The position numbers and the translations under genes were made by a program. 64,000 nt of DNA from Trichoplax adhaerens (Eukaryota > Placozoa > Uniplacotomia > Trichoplacea > Trichoplacidae): NCBI RefSeq assembly GCF_000150275.1, contig NW_002060946.1, positions 4,253,035 to 4,317,034 of the forward strand, read 5' to 3'. This document shows positions 24,601 through 35,302 of the stretch, piece after piece (position 1 is the stretch's first letter; every line of letters starts with the position of its first letter). A model generated the notes under the pieces. That model did not search any database, was not told the DNA's origin, and was given only the letters and a program-made list of their open reading frames with translations.

Positions 24601-27080
24601 TATGAGATAACTAGTTTCTAATTATTGACTGTAAAAAAGAGTTTACATGGCTACGGTGCTGATGTAATCTATTTAATGTCCATAGCAAAAATTATTGCAA
24701 TTGCTTTTGCGTGGAGTTTGAAATAAATATAGTAGCTCTTAGAAACCAATTAATCATGACAACTATGAGATCAGCTATCCGTAGTGAAATTACTGCAATG
24801 ACAGGTACAATATAACATGAAATAAATAATTTAACTATTTGATAATGCAATTACTTCGAAGTAATAATTGCAAATGGACCTTGGTAATATCATCAAGTAC
24901 TACGTACTTCGCAAAGTACCCATGGTAACAGAGGATATACGGTTAATTTTTAAGTTTAGACGATTACAATTTCGGTTCGGGTTTTTTTGCTATGTCGATT
25001 GACAAATCTCAAGGCCTAAGTCTGAAAATCGTAGGACTACTTACGTGATTTATGTTTCTCATATGGGTAGCATTATATAGGATGCTCTAGGGTTGACAGA
25101 GCTGATGATTTATATGCTTTTTATGCGTAGTAGTAGAGTTCACACTCGTTATGCTTTGCCCACTGTATCCAGTCTGTATGTAATGTACCTGTACTTTTTA
25201 CATGACATTAATTTTATACATAAAGCTGAAACTAAAAATATTATACTGTATACTGTACATAAAAGCTTTGCAGTAATAAGTAATACTGTGATATGTACTG
25301 TAGTCTTAAGTTACTTTAAGTGTATGTAATTAAAGACAGAAATAAAGTTTTTATACTTTATGCATACCATATTTGGCTCGAGATTCGCTATTTTTTTTCG
25401 TTTCATCGTGCTACGAAATGGCTAATTGTATTCAATAGTTAAGTTGTATGCTACGTGGACTGTAGATATAATTACATAATTTTATAATCTTTTGTACATA
25501 GATTTAGTAATCATAAGTCATGAAGAAGTCGCTTCCCGTTCGTTACCAACGGGTGTAGATAGCTAGTTTAATTTAATATGGTGATACTGATGCGTTCCAT
25601 AAGGGTTATTTTTGACAATAAACGTCTTGACACCTAATGTTTAGTTTCCGATTCGTCACCATTTCTTGTTATATTCTACTGCAGTGTACCTAATATTCCC
25701 TGTAAATCTACAATGCCAAGAAAGATTATAGATGCCTCTTCCTTCTATATATCCGATTATCACTGTCACATTTTGATTAAAGCGATTAACTTTAAAGCCA
25801 ACACAATATTCAAATAATACCCGAGGTAGTTCAATCAATAGGAAAAGTAAATAGCCTACTTTTGCGTTTTATAACAACGATAATTTTGAATAGAAAAGTA
25901 AATAATACGTATGTAGGATGCTTTTTTTTACGTTTAACATCGAGGATATCCCAAAATAATCGCAAAGTATTAAATTTAATGTCAATCAATAAATTATTAA
26001 ACTATTTATTGGGTAGTATATGAAATGAAAATAATAATGAAATCATTTAGCTGTAGGTTGTAATGGAATTATGAACATGATAAAAATTATCATAATGCTA
26101 TGCTGCTGTTATACTACTTTAATTTTCACTACGAAGTCATTTAATCATGTACTTTAGTAAAATGAAATATACATCATCAACTAGAAATGGAAGAGCATAA
26201 GGTTTCAAGATACAACTACTCTTAATAATACATAGTATTGTCACTTCATTTGTAAGTGCGTCCGAGTGCGGTACCTACCTCAATTAAATTATATCGTCGT
26301 CTACACGTAAGCGGTGTACTAAAACTTTGCAATTGCTCGTTTACTTGCTGCTAATGCATTGATATACGGGTATACGTACTGCAAGAACGGAGTAAAATGG
26401 TGTTGGTCGGTTACCTCTCTTGATATGACTGCGTACTGAGTATAAAACGGATAAATTGTCTGTTTCGCACGGTATGGTGTGCAGATTAAGCTAGTACTTT
26501 AATAAATAATCTTGTCAGGTATTTATTAGACCTTGACGAGATGATAATTAATAATTTACGAGTATACTGCTACCGTAGTGTACGTATTACAAATTCTGTT
26601 TATTGTTGATTTTGTAAAGCAGGGTGGGGGTTACCTACGTTCAACTTCGTTGGTTTCTATCAGTTTTCTTACGGTCTCTGTTCCTGCCCAACGTCCTTTT
26701 GTTATTGTTAATAAGAAGATGAAGAAGAGGCGCAGCAAAACGGTAAAATATCCAATCACTTTACCCCAGGTGTATCGCCCTCAACTGTACTACAGACGGT
26801 GCGATTTAGTTTACAGTATACGGTATATCTCAGTGTTATGTGAACATTTACGTAAATGCTTAATTAATCATGCAAAATTGCAAATTAAAGGAAGGGGAAT
26901 TAGGTGAATTAACATTAATTTAATATTACGCAGTTGGTATACTCCAGTCTATATACTGTAGAGTGTAAACGTAAAAGAATGAAAAAGAACAGACGAATAG
27001 TCGTAAAACCTTTACCGTTGGGTATTGTTTTCTACCTGAATGCGGTAGGTGCAGGTGTATAATTGGACGTTCAATGCGGA
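21661..27080. other. array spacer 4, no gene
   Basis: Noncoding spacer. 22070-22340 matches 18950-19240 and 28870-29130; 22790-24900 matches 30190-33110, for example CATTGTCATCAGGCTTTATT at both 22957 and 31304; 25860-26040 matches 20630-20750. Open frames here are short and unrelated to the family. Confidence 0.55.
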
Positions 27081-27082
27081 CC

Positions 27083-27090
27083 TTATATAA
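27083..27090 (+). promoter_or_regulatory. TATA box of secreted-protein gene 5
   Basis: TTATATAA about 95-100 bp upstream of the ATG at 27185, matching the spacing in the genes at 9692 and 17492. Confidence 0.65.
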
Positions 27091-27184
27091 ACCGCATAAA
27101 CAGTCCAACATCACTACGACAAATTTTTATCCTTTTCAAGTTGCATTGTGCGAGTTACTAAATTTGACGGCCGAAAAGTGAAAA

Positions 27185-27946
27185 ATGTATTTGTATTCAT
27201 TATTAATCCTAAGTTATGTTATTGCCATCGCTATTCCCAGCAATGCAAAGGCTTTACGGTACCGGGATGAGAATGCTTCAATGCTTAAAAGTTCAACAAA
27301 GTCAAAACTCTGTTTAAAGTATATGCAAGGATTGCAAGCAGTTTTTCAACGATTATCTGATGTGAATATTTGTTCGTTTCCTAGGTATAATACTAGAAAT
27401 TTTGAACTTCCGAACTGCGAAAAAGAGCAAACTTCACCATCGCCATTTACAGATACTTTCCTTGATATGGCTATTAGTAATTTGCCTTTTAATAATACAA
27501 ATCAATCGTTATGTCGTAGGGATATCTTGTACCCTACAATTCTCGCTAATGTATCTTTCCACCATGCATTGATTAACAAGAACAGCACTGACGTTTCCGT
27601 ACAATTATCTATTAAATTATATCGATTTTACTTAAAACTGTTACACGCTATAGTTAATACAGACAGAAATAATAAGGTTCTTAAATTGGAGAAGATGTGC
27701 TCAATTCCATTCATGGATACTAGTTTGGACGCCATCAACGTTGCAGCTCAAGAGATACCATTCAATTGCTTCGATTGCGAAAAGGACATCAATCCTATAT
27801 TCCTTTACCAAAATACCAAAGATATTGCATTTGTTTTTCTTCATGCTCCATCCAACCAAAGTTGCGAACCATACCATTCAAGTGTCGTCTTGATGTATCA
27901 GCTGTTAAAAGAGTTCAAATTTGAAAAATTAAACTCGCTTATATGA
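27185..27946 (+). CDS. secreted alpha-helical glycoprotein, tandem family member 5
   Basis: An intronless gene for 253 residues. The signal peptide is MYLYSLLILSYVIAIAIPSN, with likely cleavage near residue 20-23. It is most similar to the 17492 copy, roughly two residues in five identical by eye. It shares ILYPTIL, LINKNSTDV, SIKLYRFYLKLL, INPIFLYQNTKDIAFV-x-LHA and LMYQLLKEFKF. Cysteines at KLC, NIC, PNC, SLC, KMC, FNC and QSC align with those of the 17492 protein. Sequons include FNNTN, NQSL, NVSF and NKNST. A few extra residues follow the common C-terminal EFKF. It probably acts outside the cell. Family and function are unknown, and it is the last intact copy of the array in this window. 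Confidence 0.85.
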   Translation: MYLYSLLILSYVIAIAIPSNAKALRYRDENASMLKSSTKSKLCLKYMQGLQAVFQRLSDVNICSFPRYNTRNFELPNCEKEQTSPSPFTDTFLDMAISNLPFNNTNQSLCRRDILYPTILANVSFHHALINKNSTDVSVQLSIKLYRFYLKLLHAIVNTDRNNKVLKLEKMCSIPFMDTSLDAINVAAQEIPFNCFDCEKDINPIFLYQNTKDIAFVFLHAPSNQSCEPYHSSVVLMYQLLKEFKFEKLNSLI

Positions 27947-30900
27947 GCAACAATTCGTATGCAGTACAAGACTTCGCTGATATCATATAACATTGTTTTA
28001 ATATATTTAAAAGACGATACTTATAAAATTTGAAGGGTAATCATTACGCTGAACGACATCATTATAATTTATATAAATTTATTTTCAAAATTATCCCTCA
28101 TTCTTGGATTATTTCTATGCAAGAGCGATATAATATTGAATTTGTCTAAAATGACAGTTTAATGCTTTTTTTCACGGCATACTTAGAATATTAAAAAAGA
28201 AAAGCATAATTTGCGATAATAATAATCCTTAGTTTTTGTGTTTAAGGCTTAACGTAATGCAGTATTGCAGTATACACCTCGGCAAGCTCTCAGTTGTAAC
28301 TTTAAAATTAAAACGTAATGCTAAATCGATTGCATTTCTATTTATACTATGAAATATACTGTACGAGTTTATGCTATAATTTATCTATACAAAGGTAAAC
28401 TATACCTCACTGTGACGTACATTTAAATGTATAAATTAATGCGTATTTGGTTTAAATTATAGTATGCTGTACCATGAAAAATGAACTACTGATGAAGCTG
28501 CCAGTGAAGTTTCGCCTAGTTATATTCTATTCTTAAATCTTCTTTCTATAGGACAGAGAAATTTTACTGTTAGCATCTAGATATTACTGGATTACGAAAT
28601 ATTTGTCTGCGATAAAGTAAGTATACTATATTATTATTAGTGATATATCCTTTAAATTTCTTTACTGTAATTAAAGGCAGCGGTATAGACATAAATCATG
28701 TTATCCGTAATATATTACCTATAATACTTCCCTTCAACTTAATGTCGCGACAGATATATTACTTAAAATGTAAACAGTCTACCGGTGCTTGAACAATAAA
28801 ATAAAAACTAAGCATATAAACAATCGTTAGTAAAAATTTTTCCCATTAATTGTTTACAGAACTTACATTGTTAATCTGAGTTCAAATTCTTTTACAATTT
28901 TGAAGAAAAACCTGTTTAAAAGATTTCATTGTTATCTTATATCAATTAAATTTTAAGTAACATTTTACACACTCTGCAAAAGGACTAATAAGCTAGGCTT
29001 ATAATTAGTCGATAATAATATTTATTCAATTATAGTAATTAAACATTTAATTAGTGCTAAAATGGAAATTTAGATAAATAGACGCGATAGCTAATCTTAG
29101 CCACAGAAGTGCAATTATGAGTTGGCTACAGTTAACTTAATAGCAACTTTTGCTCATAAAATGAACATATTATTTCTACCCGATAATTAATAGATCAGGT
29201 CAATTACCTGAGAAGTTGTAGTATTGCACGAATCCTATTATCATGTATAGCAGTTATCGAACAGAATGTAATGCTTCAATTCCGTCGATTAATTAGTGAT
29301 TGGGTGTAATGATTATGCATACTAAAGCCGAATGCTGTTATATTTTGATAATTGCAATAGATAGTGATTATAGTGAATGAAAGAAAGTTAAATGATAGCG
29401 TATAATCTATTGCTGTGCCTACTCATCAACATTAATAAGGCAAGATATACATACATATATTTGATATTAGAGAAGGAAGTGAGATCAAGGAAATACCGAA
29501 TAAATAGTAATATCATAACGGTTATTTAACCTTCGAACATAATTAAAATTAGCTTGCGATGATTTCTTCGTGTATATGAATAGCTACTACATATTGACAT
29601 TCCGGCTTCTATTATACTCCAAAATATATTTTCAAACTAGAGAATGCTTTGCTAATTACGGATAAACTGAATAAACTCTATATATTACGTATAAATAACA
29701 CAAGGTTTAAAGTTATAGAATCGATCGTGTCACCAAGTACATAAGATAGTATATTCACATTTATATATTATTATTTCGAAACTGTTTCAGCTTGTAGCTA
29801 ATTAATTATAATATCTCGTATATACATGTTTGTATAATTATTAGGCTATTATTTTTATAGACGTCTCCGGTATTTTCTAATTAAAATTGAATTTCTTTAG
29901 CAACTTTTTTAGTATAGTGCGACCATAAAGTATTTTTTAAATCGCGATGCGGTCATAACTCTTCCTATAACTCTATTATACCTTCCGCATTGTAATTGAT
30001 CAAAGTATAATCTTAACTATTCATTAAAGAGGCGCACCTACCTTGAAATAGCAGTTTAATGAATATTTTAAATTGCAAGCTTGATAAACTGCTGAAATTT
30101 GCCTATCCTTTGTTGTTGAATAGATTAATCGATAGGAAGGATTTAAACCACTGATTTTATTTCTTTTACCATAAAATCAATTTTGTCTTTTTAGTAACAC
30201 GTCGCTCATGAATAATAGATTAGTTTACTATTCTTTGTCTTTATGCAAAAATAATTGTTCCCTGATTCTTAAATTGGGTTCCATCTTGAATTTCTGAAGG
30301 CAAATTTATGTTAAGGACAATCTTTGCGATAATTGAATCACTACGTAGGGCAATATGTCAATACAATATACTTACTTGATGTTTCTATGAAAACAACACT
30401 GTAGTGATAGACTGATAGTTAGGTGCAAAAAGTTCCTAAATTTTTACCCTATCATTGTCTTGATTAGTTTGTGACCTATTCGATATTAATTTGTCATGAT
30501 TCTACAGAATAATTTCTACAGTATATGAATACGATACGGTTATACCTATTACCGATAAACGAAAATTTTAATTAATATGGACTCTAAATAATATTTTGCT
30601 GAATCATTGGCTGTTTTGCCAGATGATAGGAAAGATTGATTTTATGGTGGCCTTCAACCTTTAATTAAACTAAAATGTATTGTATACTCATAATTTCCAT
30701 GGCATAAAATCACATACCTCTTATGAAATAAAAAATTTAATTCAATAGCAATCTATCGGAATCTTGTCATATAATCCTCATAAATCACAAATTTTTAAAT
30801 AATTATAGTAACATTTAAAATGTACTAAGAACGCATAGTTTTTAAATCTCTTGTTTGAAATGGTAAGCTATCTGAGTACAGTAATATTTATATACATACA

Positions 30901-33040
30901 ATGTGGCGATCATTACTAACTATCTTGGGATAATTAAAATTGGGCGTTTTTAAATATTCGAGATTATGCTGCTTAGGCACTTTTTTATTTGAAACTTTAA
31001 CCGAATAGAATCTTGCAATTTACCACTATTAATTGCCTATGTTGAATAAGTAAAGTAAAATTCTTGTCTTTCAATGTCTCCAAAAATATATATTTTTGGA
31101 TATATTTGTCTGAATAGTGCTTTAATCTATCAAAATCTTCTAATTTCTTCTAATGTGTCAATCACGAATTACACACGTCTTAATAATTGATATTTTTCAG
31201 GGTCTTTAGAGATTAAGTCATTTTGTTGCCCGACTATCGTTACTTTTATTAGTAGTTTTTGACCTAGAATAATTTTCTACTGCGCTACTATCGTGATAAA
31301 GTCATTGTCATCAGGCTTTATTCATAAAATAACACATCTGTATAATTGTCGAACATGTTTCTTGTGAATATTGATAAATACTTAGTTTAAAATGATAAGT
31401 GCATCCTTGGTTCATTTCATAGTGAGTTTGCTAATCCAATTTTCACTTAGAAATTGGCTTCAATATGCAATGATTCATTTTAAGACTCCTTTTCATACTC
31501 ATTAAACTTTTTAATAAAGCAAAGTTAGAACTTTGTAAATTGTTACCAATGTGCTTGTGAAGAAATGTGACAATAGCCTTCTTCAACTTTTCCACTGCTG
31601 TAGTACAATTAACCTTATTAGTTGCTCAGCTTTATCTTAGTGGAAGATTGACATGATTACGGCTGCGATTGTGATACTGTACATTAGCGCTAAATGATAT
31701 ATGACATGGTCGATATTCAGTTAAGAAAAGACGATGCTAATCTCATTTTGTATTTCCTTGAAGTTACAACATCAATACTGAGAAGCGTTAGCTGATTGCA
31801 TGATTTCTTAGTGATATAGTGACAGAAAAGTAATATCAATAGATTCCCAACAATTTGTAATACTGTATACCTTTCATCATAATGTTGTCGTCAGCCTCAA
31901 CTAGAATTAGATATACCTGGCAGGTTTTCTGTGATGCCGTTGCTTACTTTTTCGTACTTATTTTGTAAATTAGTTGGTAAAAAAATCTTGTTTGTTCTTT
32001 TTATTCATTCTTCTCTTTGAATTGGATCTTATCCATAATATTGTTTTTATTATTACTTGAATTGCCGGCGGACAATGATTTATCTGGATACCAATTTTTG
32101 TAGCCATTACTAACACTAACTTGAATTGAAACATCTGCAGATAAGGTCAAATAATTGATGGAAGATATATTGTAAGGGTGCACTTACTAACAAACAGTAC
32201 TGAATATTTGCAACGAGTTTACAGATAGGGTTGCATATTCCAGCTAACCCCTGTGTCGATATCTGTTAGTTAATATGCTGACGGTTTTATAAGGTAACTT
32301 AATAGTGAAAGCTAAAAGTAAGAAATTGAATGCTGTATGGCAATATACGAGTACTATTAAGATATGAACTGATATTTACAGTAAATGCATACTTAATGTA
32401 GATAATAGAATCGAAAGTACATCAAGAATCAGGCAGCAACAAAGGAGAGGTGACAACCTGTGTTGTTTTTGAGATCGAAAGTTAATAATTTGTATCATTT
32501 CTTTTTTCTATTTTGTAAGATGTAAAATAAAATTGAAATTAGTGATATCATGTTAGTGGCCTTTATATGTTGTTGGTTGTCTTACTAGTTCGACCTTATA
32601 CTACTTATTCAGTTTCACTTCTTCTACAGGACGACAATACTATTATTCGTGGGATGAAAGAAAGATAGGTAGTATGTTGCTGACCAGAACTTTAATAAGT
32701 TTAGTAAGTATCTAGAATAGAATAATAATGTTCCTGCATGCATACTTAACATACAGTCGATGTATAGTATAATAGAAGCTCCAATCACTTAGCATCGTTA
32801 GCATATAGTATCCTATTTAATGTGCGATTATATAACTCAAACGTTAACGAATTAATCCATACTTGAGGTTGCCAACACGACAAATTCAGATAGATTTTAA
32901 AATAAGTCGTCTATAATTTTGACTGTAAAAATGAATTTGCAAGACTACGGAGTAGATGTAATCTATCTGATGTCTAGAAAAAAAATGATCGTAATCCGTT
33001 TTAACATACTGTTTGAAATGAATGCAGTAGTTTATAATTG
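27947..33040. other. array spacer 5, no gene
   Basis: Noncoding spacer carrying second copies of blocks found downstream of the 17492 gene (28480-29130) and of the 21.5 kb fossil (30190-33110). No coding frame above noise is present. Confidence 0.55.
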
Positions 33041-33830
33041 TTAGAAAGTAATCAATTATGATAACTATGAAATCGACTATTCATAACGAAATAATTGTCA
33101 AGGCAGGTACAACAACATCAAATAAACAGTTTGTAATTATTTAGAAGTTAATTATGATGGCTACGAGAGTAGATAAACGCATTTAGTTTTAAATAAATAA
33201 TTTCCAATTTCTTGGAAAAGTAATTATGATGATAAAGAACAACTGTATGTAGGAAAAAGTTATTGTATAGGCAAGCGTATACGGTATCGAATTGATAGCA
33301 TATAATTGTTGGAAACTAATTAAGATGACAACGCTAGTAGATAGATATAATAGTATTTATTGTAATGCAGTGTCAAATTAATAGCTTATCATTTTTGAAA
33401 TGTTACTATGATAATTATGATTACCAAGCGAAATCTGTATATCGACATTGTTGTATATTCGAGTGTATGTAATCTATAATTAAATGTTTGTGATTAACAA
33501 AACGATGACAATTCAAGCAGATATGTCTAGAAGAACTATTATAAAGACAAGTAAATACGCTATCACATAGATCGTTTAATTATTGGAAGCTAATTATGAT
33601 AACTGATAGAGTAGACGCGAATGATTAGAATTCATTTTCCCACTGCACCAATAAATAGTCTATGATTTTAATTTTTGCAAGCTAATTCTATTACGATAAT
33701 GACTGTAAAAGCAGATAACGCTTAGCAGAACTTTTCAGCATGTTATCAGATCAATAATTTATCATTTCTAGAAAGCAATTATGAGCGATTTTCTGCAAGA
33801 TTAGATACGTAGAATAAATGATTGTGTATT
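33040..33830. repeat. degenerate tandem repeat at array edge
   Basis: Variants of a core close to GGAAGCTAATTATGATAACT followed by AGAGTAGATA recur at irregular intervals of about 70-200 bp, for example near 33050, 33150, 33215, 33310, 33588 and 33770. Only one copy of this core is seen in the sister spacer (near 24752), so it expanded locally after duplication. Confidence 0.55.
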
Positions 33831-33951
33831 GCAAACGGTATCATGTATTTACTATTGCGTAGCATAAAGAGGATTTCCTGGATATTTCCTCGAACAGTAT
33901 GTTAAGTCATGTTTTGATTATTAAAGGCATGCGTTTCACTAGTACCATACA

Positions 33952-33962
33952 CCCCCCCCCCC
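33952..33962. repeat. poly-C tract
   Basis: An uninterrupted run of 11 C, unusual in this AT-rich DNA, at the right-hand edge of the duplicated array. Confidence 0.9.
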
Positions 33963-34008
33963 GATTTCTATTATTATTACTTTACGATCAATTTTGATTA
34001 ATTTGATT

Positions 34009-34113
34009 TTACGGCTTCTCCTTACGCTTGCCTCCGTTATTATTTTCTGAAATGAACTTATTCACTAACCCATCGACGTCATCCACCAAAAGAGTGCCAT
34101 TATCCCTATTGGA
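34009..34113 (-). CDS. possible orphan terminal exon
   Basis: After a possible acceptor (AAAAG) an open 34-codon frame runs to a TAA. It has good codon texture and a hydrophilic Lys-rich end, including LVDDVDGLVNKF and a GGKRKEKP tail. No matching upstream exon was found on this strand. It may be a relic of a gene or a chance frame. Confidence 0.2.
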   Translation of the reverse strand, partial: SNRDNGTLLVDDVDGLVNKFISENNNGGKRKEKP

Positions 34114-34439
34114 CTTTTAGTAAATCTCTAACACTTTCTAAGGGAAACACTTTAATTGCTGATATTAATTTCGAACGCTTTATACGGTGATAATGTTTTG
34201 TTTGTGTGGATTTGGTGGGCAATTGCCTTTGTCAAAGGAAGGACTTAAGTGTTAGCACTACAGCCTGCCACTATGCAATTTGTACAGATGATGGAGAAGG
34301 TTTTCTTCTATCTCTACTAAATTATAAACTATCACAGTTATCCCACATTATTAAGCTTCTATTTTACGTAGATCATATCGTTATCAAACTACTTCTAAAA
34401 TTTCCGAAAACAAGTATTTTATTTTTGTGTAAATTAATT

Positions 34440-34476
34440 CCCCCCCCCCCATACCCCTAAAATTGGGGGGGGGGGG
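34440..34476. repeat. poly-C / poly-G inverted repeat
   Basis: Eleven C (34440-34450), a 14-nt spacer and twelve G (34465-34476). The arms can pair as a GC hairpin, or the G run could contribute to a quadruplex. It lies about 0.8 kb upstream of the Mgm101-type gene. Confidence 0.85.
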
Positions 34477-34734
34477 TATCTGTCTGCTCGTCTTGTCTTG
34501 TCTGTATACCATTCGGTTCAGGATTTTTGTAACCATTTAGCAGGAAAACCGATTGAAATCGTCCCTATTTATAGCAAAAGCTAGAGTAGTCACTGCTCAT
34601 TTAACTGTAAAAAAGAACAAGAGGGAAAACTGCTGTTCACTGTACTAATAATGTGGTGACTGATTATTTCGCTGGTTAATTTGAAGTACATCCAATCCAA
34701 ATTAACTACTCTTGTGCAGTATGGTATATATTAC

Positions 34735-34990
34735 CATCGACTACTAGGAAAATGTTTCTGGTAGTTGATGAATTCACACTGAACTACTGGTGGTAGTTTC
34801 CGTCTCTTTCTTACCATGGACTCTTGAAAAGAAAGAAAGAGACCGATTAAAGCGTACACCAAATCATGGATAGATTTAGTTCAGGTTTTAATTTGCACAA
34901 AATCAATCTAGCCTAGGCAAGGACTACTCGAAGAATATTTCTAGTGGTTTATGCCCTAGGTATGGACTACTAAAAGAAGACCTTGCATGG
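34735..34990. repeat. cluster of short foldback elements
   Basis: Arms 34735-34744 (CATCGACTAC) and 34761-34770 pair with one wobble. Arms 34802-34812 (GTCTCTTTCTT) and 34833-34843 pair perfectly around CCATGGACT. Two direct copies of CTAGG-x-A-x-GGACTACT follow at about 34912 and 34959. The word GGACTACT or its complement recurs in the 41.5 kb minisatellite and the 61.1 kb hairpin. Confidence 0.55.
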
Positions 34991-35139
34991 CCTCAGTGGC
35001 GTTAGATCGATTGCGGACAGTATAGTGTACCGTTACAGACATGCAATGCAGTTGAAATGACCAGTAAGATAATCCACCTCTCCTCTGTTAGTATGACTGC
35101 CGTGACTCTATGCAGTCCACTGTTCCTACAGTACTTTAC

Positions 35140-35200
35140 GCTACAATGCAATGTACTGTGTACTACAGTACTGTGCAGTACTATACACAGCGTATTCATG
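35140..35200. repeat. GTAC-palindrome cluster upstream of Mgm101 gene
   Basis: ACTGTGTACTACAGTACTGT-type sequence lies about 100-160 bp upstream of the ATG at 35303. It is the same self-complementary word family found before other conserved genes in the window. Confidence 0.55.
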
Positions 35201-35302
35201 AGCGCATGAGCACTGTAATGTGTAAACTGTAGGTGCAGCCAATCAAAGTCGCTCTCAGCCTTGTCTTGATCTCTTTAGAATCTTGCTCAAACTTGCATAA
35301 AC

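Larger units (their letters stand above)
9500..33900 (+). repeat. array of about five diverged tandem duplication units
   Basis: Gene-plus-spacer units repeat head-to-tail, anchored by family members at 9692, 14377 (fossil), 17492, 21519 (fossil) and 27185. Spacer blocks align by eye over long distances: 10630-11120 with 14850-15300; 12480-14030 with 15890-17360; 11090-12080 with 20040-20760 and partly with 25860-26040; 18540-19240 with 28480-29130 and partly with 22070-22340; and 22790-24900 with 30190-33110. All copies are in the same orientation. The units differ in length through indels, so the duplications are old rather than recent assembly artefacts. Confidence 0.85.
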
